Below are positions 47,487 to 56,536 of a stretch of 64,000 nt of DNA, one piece after another. The stretch lies in NCBI RefSeq assembly GCF_017165765.1, contig NZ_JAFGZD010000003.1, positions 186,001 through 250,000 of the forward strand. The letters are read 5' to 3'. Under the pieces are notes generated by a model. That model saw only the letters and a program-made list of their open reading frames with translations. It searched no databases and had not been told where the DNA came from. A program made the translations under genes and the position numbers. Each line of letters starts with the position of its first letter. Within the stretch, counting starts at the first letter, position 1. This DNA is from Pseudomonas capsici (lineage in GTDB: Bacteria > Pseudomonadota > Gammaproteobacteria > Pseudomonadales > Pseudomonadaceae).

Positions 47487-49880
47487 ATGACCAACCTTCA
47501 TCACGAACAGCAGCACAAAGGCGACAAGGCAACTTTCCTTGAACGCCTGATCTTCAACAATCGTCCGACGGTGATCCTGCTGTGTCTGCTGACCAGCATC
47601 TTTCTGTTCTGGCAGGCCCTGCAGGTCCGCCCGTCCACCAGTTTCGAGAAAATGATTCCGCTGGATCATCCTTTCATCCAGAACATGATGGCGCACCGCA
47701 ATGACCTGGCGAACCTGGGCAATACCGTGCGTATTTCCGTCGAGGCACTGGACGGCGACATCTTCTCAAAGGAGTACATGGAAACCCTGCGCGAGATCAA
47801 CGATGAGGTGTTCTACATCTCCGGCGTTGACCGCTCGGGCCTCAAGTCGCTGTGGAGCCCCAGTGTTCGCTGGACCGAAGTGACCGAAGAAGGCTTTGCC
47901 GGTGGCGAAGTCATCCCGCAGAGCTATGACGGCTCGGACAAGAGCCTCGATCAATTGCGCAACAACGTGCTCAAGTCCGGGCAGGTGGGGCGGCTGGTCG
48001 CCAACGACTTCAAGTCCAGCATCATCGATGTGCCGCTGATGGAGTCCTACCCGGACCCGGCGGATCAAGGCAAGTTGCTTGCACTGGATTACCAGCAGTT
48101 CTCCCATCAGCTCGAAGAAAAGATCCGCGACAAATATCAGGCCCAGAACCCGAACATCAAGATTCATATCGTCGGCTTTGCCAAGAAGGTCGGTGACCTG
48201 ATCGACGGTCTGTTCATGGTGGTGATGTTCTTCGGTGTCGCCTTTGTCATCACTCTGGTCTTGCTGATCTGGTTCACGCGCTGCATCCGCAGCACCATCG
48301 CGGTCTTGAGTACCACGCTGATTGCCGTGATCTGGCAGCTCGGGTTGATGCATGTGGTGGGTTTCGGTATCGATCCGTATTCGATGCTGGTGCCGTTCCT
48401 GATTTTTGCCATCGGTATCTCCCATGGCGTGCAGAAGATCAACGGTATCGCGCTGCAATCCAGCGATGCGGACAATGCCCTGACCGCTGCGCGCCGGACT
48501 TTCCGTCAGTTGTTCCTGCCGGGGATGATTGCGATTCTGGCCGATGCGGTGGGTTTCATTACCCTGCTGATCATCGATATCGGTGTGATCCGCGAACTGG
48601 CCATCGGCGCTTCCATCGGGGTGGCGGTGATCGTGTTCACCAACCTGATTCTGTTGCCTGTGGCGATTTCCTATGTCGGTATCAGCAAGCGTGCAGTGGT
48701 GCGCAGCAAGCAGGATGCGGTGTCCGAGCATCCGTTCTGGCGCCTGCTGTCGAACTTCGCCAGCCCGAAAGTCGCCCCGGCTTCCATCGTCCTGGCACTG
48801 CTGGCCTTCGGCGGCGGCCTCTGGTACAGCCAGAACCTGAAGATCGGCGATCTCGATCAGGGCGCTCCCGAACTGCGTCCCGACTCGCGCTACAACCAGG
48901 ACAACAATTTCATCATCAATCACTACTCCACCAGTTCGGACGTGCTGGTGGTGATGGTCAAGACCCCGCGTGAAGGCTGCTCGGCTTACCCGACCATGTC
49001 GGCCATCAATGAGCTGGCCTGGAAGATGGAAAACACGCCGGGCGTGCAGTCGGCCATTTCTCTGGTGACTGTCTCCAAGCAGGTCATCAAGGGCATGAAC
49101 GAGGGCAACCTGAAGTGGGAGTCGTTGTCGCGTAACAAGGACGTGCTCAACAGCTCCATCGCCCGCGCTGACGGCCTGTACAACAACGATTGCTCGCTGG
49201 CACCGCTGCTGGTGTTCCTCAACGATCACAAGGCCGAAACTCTGGACCGCGCTGTGCATGCCGTGCAGGACTTTGCCAGGGAGAACAACACACCGGAGCT
49301 GCAATTCCTGCTGGCAGCCGGTAATGCCGGGATCGAGGCCGCGACCAACGAGGTAATCAAGCAGTCCGAACTGATTATCCTGATTCTGGTTTATATCTGT
49401 GTCGCGGCCATGTGTATGATCACCTTCCGTTCCTGGGCGGCGACGCTGTGTATCGTCCTGCCGCTGGTGCTGACTTCGGTACTGGGCAACGCGCTGATGG
49501 CGTTCATGGGGATCGGCGTGAAGGTCGCGACCTTGCCGGTGGTGGCGCTGGGGGTGGGGATCGGGGTCGATTACGGCATTTACATCTACAGCCGCCTGGA
49601 AAGTTTCCTGCGTGCCGGGCTGCCGTTGCAGGAAGCCTATTACGAAACCCTCAAGTCCACAGGCAAGGCGGTGCTGTTCACAGGTCTGTGTCTGGCCATC
49701 GGCGTGTGCACCTGGATCTTCTCGGCAATCAAGTTCCAGGCGGACATGGGCCTGATGCTGACCTTCATGCTGCTGTGGAACATGTTTGGTGCGCTGTGGC
49801 TGCTGCCGGCGCTGGCGCGGTTCCTGATCAAGCCGGAGAAGATGGCCGGGAAGGTGGGGAATTCTCTGTTTTCCCATTGA
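47487..49880 (+). CDS. MMPL/RND family inner-membrane transporter
   Basis: 797 aa with two similar halves, each having one early helix, a large periplasmic loop and a bundle of about five helices. The first half has VVMFFGVAFVITLVLLIWF and FLIFAIGISHGVQKINGIAL; the second ends with VALGVGIGVDYGIYIYSRLE, the RND signature. MMPL proteins export lipids or hydrophobic compounds. It is co-transcribed with the YCF48-type protein, with no outer-membrane partner in view. Confidence 0.88.
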   Translation: MTNLHHEQQHKGDKATFLERLIFNNRPTVILLCLLTSIFLFWQALQVRPSTSFEKMIPLDHPFIQNMMAHRNDLANLGNTVRISVEALDGDIFSKEYMETLREINDEVFYISGVDRSGLKSLWSPSVRWTEVTEEGFAGGEVIPQSYDGSDKSLDQLRNNVLKSGQVGRLVANDFKSSIIDVPLMESYPDPADQGKLLALDYQQFSHQLEEKIRDKYQAQNPNIKIHIVGFAKKVGDLIDGLFMVVMFFGVAFVITLVLLIWFTRCIRSTIAVLSTTLIAVIWQLGLMHVVGFGIDPYSMLVPFLIFAIGISHGVQKINGIALQSSDADNALTAARRTFRQLFLPGMIAILADAVGFITLLIIDIGVIRELAIGASIGVAVIVFTNLILLPVAISYVGISKRAVVRSKQDAVSEHPFWRLLSNFASPKVAPASIVLALLAFGGGLWYSQNLKIGDLDQGAPELRPDSRYNQDNNFIINHYSTSSDVLVVMVKTPREGCSAYPTMSAINELAWKMENTPGVQSAISLVTVSKQVIKGMNEGNLKWESLSRNKDVLNSSIARADGLYNNDCSLAPLLVFLNDHKAETLDRAVHAVQDFARENNTPELQFLLAAGNAGIEAATNEVIKQSELIILILVYICVAAMCMITFRSWAATLCIVLPLVLTSVLGNALMAFMGIGVKVATLPVVALGVGIGVDYGIYIYSRLESFLRAGLPLQEAYYETLKSTGKAVLFTGLCLAIGVCTWIFSAIKFQADMGLMLTFMLLWNMFGALWLLPALARFLIKPEKMAGKVGNSLFSH

Positions 49881-49885
49881 TTGAA

Positions 49886-49929
49886 TGTCGCGGCCAAGAT
49901 CCCCTGTGGGAGGGGCCTTGGCCGCGACA
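49886..49929. repeat. REP palindrome
   Basis: TGTCGCGGCCAAG pairs with CTTGGCCGCGACA over 13 bp around a GC-rich loop. It lies between the convergent MMPL and gntR genes and may serve as a bidirectional terminator. Confidence 0.75.
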
Positions 49930-49955
49930 GGGCATTTGAAGACTGTGGACTGAAC

Positions 49956-50678
49956 TTACTCGCGAACCCCCAGCACCACACTCAACGCATTCCTCGCATC
50001 ATCCAGTTGCACCAGCGTTGCATGCCGTGCACCCAGGGCGTCGCGGTTCTGGATGGCGGTGAGAATCGCCTTGTGCCGCGGCAGGGCCAGTTCATGCAGG
50101 TTGGGGCGTTTGTTGGAGTGTTTGAGGGCTTCGCGCAACGCCAGTGACAGCATGTTGCACAAATGGGCCAGCAGGTCGTTGTGGGTCGCGTCGGCGATGC
50201 GGCTGTGGAAATCCAGGTCCGGCTGCAGCAAGGCTTCGGGCGTCGGCGCATCTTCCATGCGCTGGTAGGCTTCGCCAATGGAGGCGATTTCTTCATCGGT
50301 GGCATGCTGTGCCGCCAGTGCCGCCACCGCCGGTTCGATCACGGCCCGTACGCTGGTCAGCAGATTGAAGAACTCGTTCTGCGGCGAGCTTTGCATCACC
50401 CAATGCAACACATCCGGGTCGAGCAGATGCCATTCCCGTCGCGCCTTGACCACCGTCCCGACCCGCGGGCGCGAATACACCAGCCCCTTGGCGACCAGGA
50501 CCCGAGTGGCTTCGCGCAATACCGGACGGCTGACGGCGTACTCTTCGCAGAGCAGGGCTTCGGCAGGCAGCTTGTCATCGGGCTTGAAGTGGCCGGAAAC
50601 AATCTGCATACCCAGTTCCTGGACAATGCGCGAATGCATGCTTTTACGGTCGGAGGGCTTTCGGTAATCCATGGGCAC
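49956..50678 (-). CDS. GntR family regulator, FadR (FCD) subfamily
   Basis: 240 aa. The winged helix-turn-helix (residues about 15-80; LPAEALLCEEYAVSRPVLREATR) is followed by an FCD effector domain with metal ligands in DLDFHSRIADATHN and the late LPRHKAIL. FCD regulators commonly repress sugar-acid genes. An ATG at 50672 is an alternative start. It sits 93 bp from the ilvD/edd gene and the likely operator is upstream of it (52604-52614). Confidence 0.88.
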   Translation of the reverse strand: MPMDYRKPSDRKSMHSRIVQELGMQIVSGHFKPDDKLPAEALLCEEYAVSRPVLREATRVLVAKGLVYSRPRVGTVVKARREWHLLDPDVLHWVMQSSPQNEFFNLLTSVRAVIEPAVAALAAQHATDEEIASIGEAYQRMEDAPTPEALLQPDLDFHSRIADATHNDLLAHLCNMLSLALREALKHSNKRPNLHELALPRHKAILTAIQNRDALGARHATLVQLDDARNALSVVLGVRE

Positions 50679-50771
50679 GCAAGTCGATCCTGGCAGTGAT
50701 GCCGCGCATCATAACATTGCACAACGCAGAGGGCGGGAACTGTACCGATGGCGTCCCGCCATTGTCCCTGC

Positions 50772-52514
50772 TCAATGTGAGTGGCGGGGCACTTCGGCAC
50801 CACGGCAACCCACCAGGAAATCGAAGTCGCAGCCCTGATCGGCCTGCATGACGCGGTCGACATAGAGCTGACGATAGCCGCCCGCCAGCAACTGTTGCGG
50901 TGCTTGCCAGTCGGCCAGACGTGCCTTGAGTTCCGCATCCGGAATATCCAGATGCAGTCGCCCGTTGGCGCAGTCCAGTTCGATCCAGTCGCCTTCCTGC
51001 ACCACCGCCAGCGGTCCGCCCGCTGCCGCTTCCGGTGCCACATGCAACACCACCGTGCCGTAGGCGGTGCCGCTCATGCGCGCATCCGAAATCCGCACCA
51101 TGTCCGTTACACCCTGGGCCAGCAGTTTGGCCGGCAAGCCCATGTTGCCGACTTCGGCCATGCCCGGATAACCCTTGGGACCACAGTTCTTGAGGACCAT
51201 CACCGAGCTGGCATCGATATCCAGATCCGGGTCGTTGATGCGCGATTTGTACATCTCGAAGTTCTCGAACACCACCGCACGGCCGCGATGCTGCATCAGC
51301 GCAGGCGTGGCCGCCGAAGGCTTGAGTACGGCACCCAGCGGCGCGAGGTTGCCGCGCAGTACGCAGATACCGCCATCGGCACGAATCGGGTTATCCAGCG
51401 CGCGAATCACTTGGTCTTCGCCATAGATCGGTGCATTGCGGGTGTTGTCGCCGATGCTCTTGCCATTGACGGTCAGGGCATCGGGGTTGGGCAGCAGGCT
51501 GGCTTCGTTCATGCGCCGCAGCACGGCAGGCAGGCCGCCGGAGTAATAGAACTCTTCCATCAGGAATCGGCCCGAGGGCTGAAGATCGACAATGGTCGGC
51601 ATGCCGCGACCGATGCGGGTCCAGTCATCGAGTTCCAGGTCCACGCCGATGCGCCCGGCGATGGCTTTGAGGTGGATGACGGCATTGGTCGAGCCGCCAA
51701 TGGCGGCATTGACCCGGATCGCGTTCTCGAACGCCGCCTTGGTGAGGATCTTCGACAGGCGCAGGTCTTCGCGCACCATTTCCACGGCACGCATGCCAGA
51801 CATGTGCGCCAGCACGTAACGGCGTGAGTCCACGGCAGGAATGGCGGCGTTGTGGGGCAGGGAGGTGCCCAGCGCTTCGGCCATGCAGGCCATGGTCGAG
51901 GCGGTGCCCATGGTGTTGCAGGTGCCTGCCGAGCGGGACATGCCGGCTTCGGCGGAGAGGAACTCGTCCAGGCCGATCTGCCCGGCCTTATAGGATTCAT
52001 GCATCTGCCAGACGATGGTGCCTGCGCCTATGTCCTTGCCCTGATGCTTGCCGTTGAGCATTGGCCCGCCGGTGACGACGATGGCAGGTACATCACAGCT
52101 GGCTGCACCCATCAGCAGGGCCGGGGTGGTCTTGTCGCAGCCGGTCAGCAGAACGACGCCATCGATGGGGTTGCCGCGAATCGCTTCTTCGACATCCATG
52201 CTGGCCAGGTTGCGGGTGAACATCGCGGTGGGGCGCAGGTTGGATTCGCCATTGGAGAACACCGGGAATTCTACTGGCCAGCCACCGGCTTCGATCACGC
52301 CACGTTTGACGTGTTCGGCAATCGTGCGGAAGTGGGCGTTGCAGGGGGTCAGTTCCGACCAGGTGTTGCAGATACCGATGATGGGTTTGCCCTGAAACTG
52401 ATGATCGGCAATGCCCTGATTCTTCATCCAGCTGCGGTACATGAAGCCATTCTTGTCGGCAGTACCAAACCATTGGGCAGAACGCAGGGTCGGTTTTTTA
52501 TCGGAATCGGACAT
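50772..52514 (-). CDS. IlvD/Edd family sugar-acid dehydratase
   Basis: 580 aa. The Fe-S Cys residues are in GICNTWSELTPCNAH, LLTGCDKTTPA and SAGTCNTMGTASTM. Similarity to L-arabinonate and D-galactonate-type dehydratases, rather than to IlvD of branched-chain synthesis, is inferred from context: the divergent GguC/AraD1 protein and MFS gene form a pathway. The enzyme would make a 2-keto-3-deoxy sugar acid. Divergently transcribed from the MFS gene with a shared region of about 155 bp. Confidence 0.85.
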   Translation of the reverse strand: MSDSDKKPTLRSAQWFGTADKNGFMYRSWMKNQGIADHQFQGKPIIGICNTWSELTPCNAHFRTIAEHVKRGVIEAGGWPVEFPVFSNGESNLRPTAMFTRNLASMDVEEAIRGNPIDGVVLLTGCDKTTPALLMGAASCDVPAIVVTGGPMLNGKHQGKDIGAGTIVWQMHESYKAGQIGLDEFLSAEAGMSRSAGTCNTMGTASTMACMAEALGTSLPHNAAIPAVDSRRYVLAHMSGMRAVEMVREDLRLSKILTKAAFENAIRVNAAIGGSTNAVIHLKAIAGRIGVDLELDDWTRIGRGMPTIVDLQPSGRFLMEEFYYSGGLPAVLRRMNEASLLPNPDALTVNGKSIGDNTRNAPIYGEDQVIRALDNPIRADGGICVLRGNLAPLGAVLKPSAATPALMQHRGRAVVFENFEMYKSRINDPDLDIDASSVMVLKNCGPKGYPGMAEVGNMGLPAKLLAQGVTDMVRISDARMSGTAYGTVVLHVAPEAAAGGPLAVVQEGDWIELDCANGRLHLDIPDAELKARLADWQAPQQLLAGGYRQLYVDRVMQADQGCDFDFLVGCRGAEVPRHSH

Positions 52515-52603
52515 GGTCGGCTCTCTTATTGTAAGACTTAATTGCTTTTGTTTTGGCTAAGGTAAGCCTAAATATCGATCATTGGAAGAGTTGTCAGTCT
52601 AAA

Positions 52604-52614
52604 TAGTAATACTA
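52604..52614. promoter_or_regulatory. GntR/FCD-type operator
   Basis: TAGTAATACTA is a perfect palindrome that fits TNGTNNNACNA, the half-site rule for FadR-type GntR regulators. It overlaps the palindrome ACTATATAGT (52611-52620) and lies in the divergent ilvD/MFS control region. Confidence 0.65.
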
Positions 52615-52669
52615 TATAGTCGAGCGGTAATCGAGGTTCCATAACAAAAACAAAATGGAGACCGACCCC

Positions 52670-53986
52670 ATGAGCCAGGAAACCGGGCTTATACGTCGCA
52701 TTACCCTGAAGTTGATTCCCTTTCTGATCCTGCTGTACCTGATCGCCTATGTGGATCGCTCGGCCGTGGGCTTTGCCAAGCTGCACATGGGCGCGGACAT
52801 CGGCATCGGCGATGCCGCCTACGGGTTGGGTGCCGGCCTGTTTTTCATCGGTTATTTTCTGTTCGAGATCCCCAGCAACCTGATGCTGGAGCGTTTCGGG
52901 GCACGACGCTGGTTTGCCCGGATCATGATCACCTGGGGTGCGATCACCATCGGCATGGCCTTCGTGCAGGGGCCTTACAGTTTCTATCTGATGCGCTTCC
53001 TGCTGGGCGCGGCGGAAGCGGGGTTCTTTCCCGGTGTGCTGTACTACATCACCCAATGGTTTCCGGTACGCCACCGGGGCAAGATCCTCGGCTTCTTCAT
53101 CCTCTCGCAACCCATTGCCATGATGATCACCGGGCCGGTGTCCGGCGGATTGCTGGGCATGGATGGCATTCTCGGACTGCATGGCTGGCAGTGGCTGTTC
53201 ATTGTCATCGGTACTCCGGCGATCCTGCTGACCTGGCCGGCCCTGCGCTGGCTGCCGGATGGTCCGCAGCAGGTTTCGTGGATGAGCCAGGCCGAGAAGG
53301 ACTGGCTGACCGGTGAGCTGAAAAACGATCTGCAAACCTATGGTCAGACCCGTCATGGCAATCCATTGCATGCTCTCAAGGACAGGCGGGTATTGCTGCT
53401 GGCGCTGTTCTATCTGCCAGTCACTCTGAGCATCTATGGTCTTGGCCTGTGGCTTCCGACCCTGATCAAGCAGTTCGGCGGCAGCGACCTGACCACCGGT
53501 TTCGTTTCCTCGGTGCCTTACCTTTTCGGAATCATCGGCCTGCTGATCGTGCCCCGCAGTTCCGACCGTCTCAACGACCGCTATGGCCATCTGGCCGTGC
53601 TCTATGTGCTGGGTGCCATCGGCCTGTTCAGCAGTGCCTGGCTGACCTTGCCGACAGCGCAACTGGCGGCGTTGTGTCTGGTGGCGTTCTCGCTGTTTTC
53701 CTGCACGGCGGTCTTCTGGACCCTGCCGGGCCGTTTCTTTGCCGGTGCCAGCGCAGCGGCAGGTATCGCACTGATCAACTCGGTGGGCAATCTGGGTGGC
53801 TACATCGGCCCGTTCGTCATCGGGACCCTGAAAGAACTCACCGGCAGCCTGGCCTCGGGTCTCTACTTCCTGTCAGGCGTCATGGTGTTCGGGCTGGTGC
53901 TGACCGGCATTGTCTATCGCGTACTGGAGCGCAGGCACGTGCTGCCTGAGTCCGAGTTTTCGGCAAGCGCTTCCACCCATCGTTGA
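52670..53986 (+). CDS. MFS transporter, anion:cation symporter family
   Basis: 438 aa from the ATG at 52670 (GGAG upstream; an ATG at 52655 is alternative), 12 helices. LIAYVDRSAVGFAKLHM and YLFGIIGLLIVPRSSDRLND fit the ACS family, which includes galactonate, glucarate and phthalate permeases. It faces the dehydratase gene and precedes GguC, so it probably imports the sugar acid processed by them. Confidence 0.86.
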   Translation: MSQETGLIRRITLKLIPFLILLYLIAYVDRSAVGFAKLHMGADIGIGDAAYGLGAGLFFIGYFLFEIPSNLMLERFGARRWFARIMITWGAITIGMAFVQGPYSFYLMRFLLGAAEAGFFPGVLYYITQWFPVRHRGKILGFFILSQPIAMMITGPVSGGLLGMDGILGLHGWQWLFIVIGTPAILLTWPALRWLPDGPQQVSWMSQAEKDWLTGELKNDLQTYGQTRHGNPLHALKDRRVLLLALFYLPVTLSIYGLGLWLPTLIKQFGGSDLTTGFVSSVPYLFGIIGLLIVPRSSDRLNDRYGHLAVLYVLGAIGLFSSAWLTLPTAQLAALCLVAFSLFSCTAVFWTLPGRFFAGASAAAGIALINSVGNLGGYIGPFVIGTLKELTGSLASGLYFLSGVMVFGLVLTGIVYRVLERRHVLPESEFSASASTHR

Positions 53987-53998
53987 AAGGAGAGTTTC

Positions 53999-54991
53999 AT
54001 GCGGCTGATACAGTTCGAGTTGAGTCATGGCCAGCGTCGGGTCGGCCTGGTGGACGGTGACCGGGTACGTGAAGTGCCGGGTGTCGACAGTGTTCGCGAG
54101 CTGGCCTTGAAGGCTATCGAAGCGGGTTCCAGTCTAGCGCATCAGGTAGACCTGCTGGGGCTTGGCACCGACCATGATTATGCGCAACTGCTGCGCGAGG
54201 TCCGGGTATTGCCGCCGCTGGACCATCCCGATCCTGCACACATGCTGGTCAGCGGCACCGGTCTCACCCACCTGGGCAGCGCTTCGGCGCGGGACAAGAT
54301 GCATCAGCAGGCCGGTGACGAAGCCTCGATGACCGACACCATGCGCATCTTCAAATGGGGAGTGGAAGGGGGCAAGCCACAGGCCGGTCAGGCGGGTGTG
54401 CAGCCGGAGTGGTTCTACAAGGGTGATGGCAGCATCGTGGTGCGTCCGGGAGCGGCCTTTACGCTGCCGCCGTTTGCCGAAGATGGTGGCGAGGAGCCGG
54501 AGTTGAGTGGTCTTTATGTGATCGGTCACGACCGCAAACCGTATCGGCTGGGCTTTGCCATCGGTAACGAGTTTTCCGACCACGTGATGGAGCGTCGCAA
54601 TTATCTGTACCTGGCCCACTCCAAGCTGCGGGCCTGCTCATTCGGTCCTGAATTGCGGGTCGGCGATCTGCCTCAGCATCTGGCGGGCACCAGCCGTATC
54701 TGGCGCGATGGTGAGGTGATTTGGGAGAAGGAGTTCCTCAGTGGCGAGGCCAACATGTGTCACAGCCTGGAAAACCTCGAATACCACCACTTCAAGTACA
54801 GCCAGTTCCTGCGTCCGGGGGATGTGCATATCCACTTCTTCGGCACCGCGACCCTGTCCTTTGCCGATGGTATTCGTACCCGGCGAGGGGATCGCTTCGA
54901 GGTCAGTCAGCCGGAATTCGGGCAGCCACTGGTCAACTGGCTGACGGCGAGCGAATCGGTGTTCGAGCCCGGTGGTATCGGCAAGCTCTGA
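53999..54991 (+). CDS. GguC/AraD1 family protein, FAH-fold
   Basis: 330 aa. The fumarylacetoacetase-like fold is suggested by YRLGFAIGNEFSDHVMERRN and GDVHIHFFGTATLSFADGIR. The HMLVSGTGLTHLGSASARDKMH segment is typical of AraD1/GguC. In such clusters the protein is thought to act on a 2-keto-3-deoxy sugar acid made by the IlvD/Edd dehydratase. ATG at 53999 with a GGAG site; it ends flush against the deoR stop. Confidence 0.8.
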   Translation: MRLIQFELSHGQRRVGLVDGDRVREVPGVDSVRELALKAIEAGSSLAHQVDLLGLGTDHDYAQLLREVRVLPPLDHPDPAHMLVSGTGLTHLGSASARDKMHQQAGDEASMTDTMRIFKWGVEGGKPQAGQAGVQPEWFYKGDGSIVVRPGAAFTLPPFAEDGGEEPELSGLYVIGHDRKPYRLGFAIGNEFSDHVMERRNYLYLAHSKLRACSFGPELRVGDLPQHLAGTSRIWRDGEVIWEKEFLSGEANMCHSLENLEYHHFKYSQFLRPGDVHIHFFGTATLSFADGIRTRRGDRFEVSQPEFGQPLVNWLTASESVFEPGGIGKL

Positions 54992-55768
54992 TCAGGCCTT
55001 TTGCGGATACGCAATTTCCACCTGGATCGACTTGCGGGCCTTGAACGGCGCCAGCAGAGATTCATCGTCCACCGGGTTGGTGATCAGCGTCCAGGGCTGG
55101 CGCAGTGGCGTCCAGTGCTGCTGGCGGGCGCGTCCCAGCTTGGTGGAATCTGCCAGCACGAAGATCTGTGCGGCACGGGCCAGCATGTTTTCCTTGAGAT
55201 AGGCCTGTTCCGCGCTGGCTTCGCACAAGCCCAGATCCGCCACCACCCCATCGGCGCTGACAAACAGTTTGTCGGCGCTCAGGTGTTCCAGAGCGGCCTG
55301 GGCGGCCACGCCATAGGTCGACATGCTGGACGGGCGCAGCGTGCCACCCAGCACCGTGACCCGGCCTTCGGGAATCAGCGCCAGATCGCCCAGGGCCGTC
55401 AGGTTGTTGGTGATGACATGCAGGCCGCGTCGCTGATTGAGGACGTGGGCCAGTGCGCTGGTGCTGGTACCGCCTTCCAGGAACAGGGTGTCGTGATCCT
55501 TGATGTGGGCCAGTGCCGCGAGGGCGATGTCCATCTTCTCCTGGCTGTGCTGGCGGCTGCGTTCTTCAATCGTGGTTTCCGGTTCGCGCTGACCGATATG
55601 TGCGGCACCGCCATAGGTGCGCACGATCAGCCCCTCTTCGGCCAGGGCTGTCAGGTCGCGCCGCACGGTGGCTTCCGAAACGCCGAGTTGGGCACACAGC
55701 TCATCGACGTTGGATTTTCCGGAGAGAACCAGTTCGAGTATCGATTGGCGACGATTGGCGACTTTCAT
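54992..55768 (-). CDS. DeoR family transcriptional regulator
   Basis: 258 aa. The N-terminal helix-turn-helix (LELVLSGKSNVDELCAQLGV, SEATVRRDLTALAEEGLIVR) is followed by a DeoR sugar-isomerase-like sensor (LFLEGGTSTSALAHVLNQRR; VITNNLTALGDLALIP). DeoR repressors respond to phosphorylated sugars. It is the last gene of the minus-strand operon, so it probably controls the operon promoter upstream of dapA. Its TGA abuts the GguC stop. Confidence 0.9.
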   Translation of the reverse strand: MKVANRRQSILELVLSGKSNVDELCAQLGVSEATVRRDLTALAEEGLIVRTYGGAAHIGQREPETTIEERSRQHSQEKMDIALAALAHIKDHDTLFLEGGTSTSALAHVLNQRRGLHVITNNLTALGDLALIPEGRVTVLGGTLRPSSMSTYGVAAQAALEHLSADKLFVSADGVVADLGLCEASAEQAYLKENMLARAAQIFVLADSTKLGRARQQHWTPLRQPWTLITNPVDDESLLAPFKARKSIQVEIAYPQKA

Positions 55769-55804
55769 TCAGGCTCTTCTAGCGCAGGAAAACGAGGTGT
55801 AACC

Positions 55805-56488
55805 TTACAACGACGCACCGCCGCATACCACCAGGCTTTGACCGGTGATTGCGCCAGCGTCCGGGCCGAGCAGAAAAGCGGTCAGTCCGGCAATCTCATG
55901 GGGCTGCACGAAGCGACCCAGCGGCGGTTTGTTGGGGGGCGTTGCGCTGCGAGCCGGATCCAGCAGCATCGGGGTTTCGGTGGCACCGGGTGCAATGAGG
56001 TTGACGGTAATGCCCCGTGGCGCCAGCTCGATGGCCCATGAGCGAACCATACCTTGCAGCGCAGCCTTGGTGGCGGCGTACTGGCTGCGACCGGCGGCGC
56101 CCTGCATGGTGCGGCTGCCGATCATCACCAGCCGGGCACCGGATTCGAGGCGAGGGTAGAGGGCGTTGACCATATGGCTGGCGGCAGCCACATGCAGATG
56201 CCACATGGCCTGGCCATCGGCATCGTTGAGCTGCCCCAGCGGTGCGGTGCGCATGAAGCCTGCGGCGTGCACCAGAGCATCGATTTTCCCGGTCCGTTCC
56301 AGTGCCCGGTCCAGGGCGCCGAAGTCATTGAGGTCGCATTCGATCCAGGTGAAGTTCGGGTGTTGCAGCCCGGGCGCGCGGCGGCTCAGGCCGGTGACGC
56401 GCAAACCTTGCTCGAGCAGGCGCACGACGATGGCCTGACCGATGCCGGAGCTGGCACCGGTCACAAGTACGGATTCGATTGAAGGCAT
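55805..56488 (-). CDS. Short-chain dehydrogenase/reductase
   Basis: 227 aa. TGASSGIGQAI binds NAD(P); Ser lies in VMIGSRTMQGAAG and the catalytic YAATK follows. The C-terminal ITGQSLVVCGGASL is typical. It is in the middle of the sugar-acid operon, 36 bp from deoR and 48 bp from the BNR gene, and probably oxidises or reduces a sugar-derived alcohol or keto acid. Confidence 0.85.
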   Translation of the reverse strand: MPSIESVLVTGASSGIGQAIVVRLLEQGLRVTGLSRRAPGLQHPNFTWIECDLNDFGALDRALERTGKIDALVHAAGFMRTAPLGQLNDADGQAMWHLHVAAASHMVNALYPRLESGARLVMIGSRTMQGAAGRSQYAATKAALQGMVRSWAIELAPRGITVNLIAPGATETPMLLDPARSATPPNKPPLGRFVQPHEIAGLTAFLLGPDAGAITGQSLVVCGGASL

Positions 56489-56536
56489 GTTCAGGGTTCC
56501 CGCAAAGGCGCCGGCCCGAAGACCGGCGCAAGGCTT

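Noticed and set aside
47766..49877. 703-codon minus-strand frame opposite the MMPL gene
   Set aside because: Its composition (His/Gln/Arg-rich) is that of an antisense shadow, with no membrane helices.
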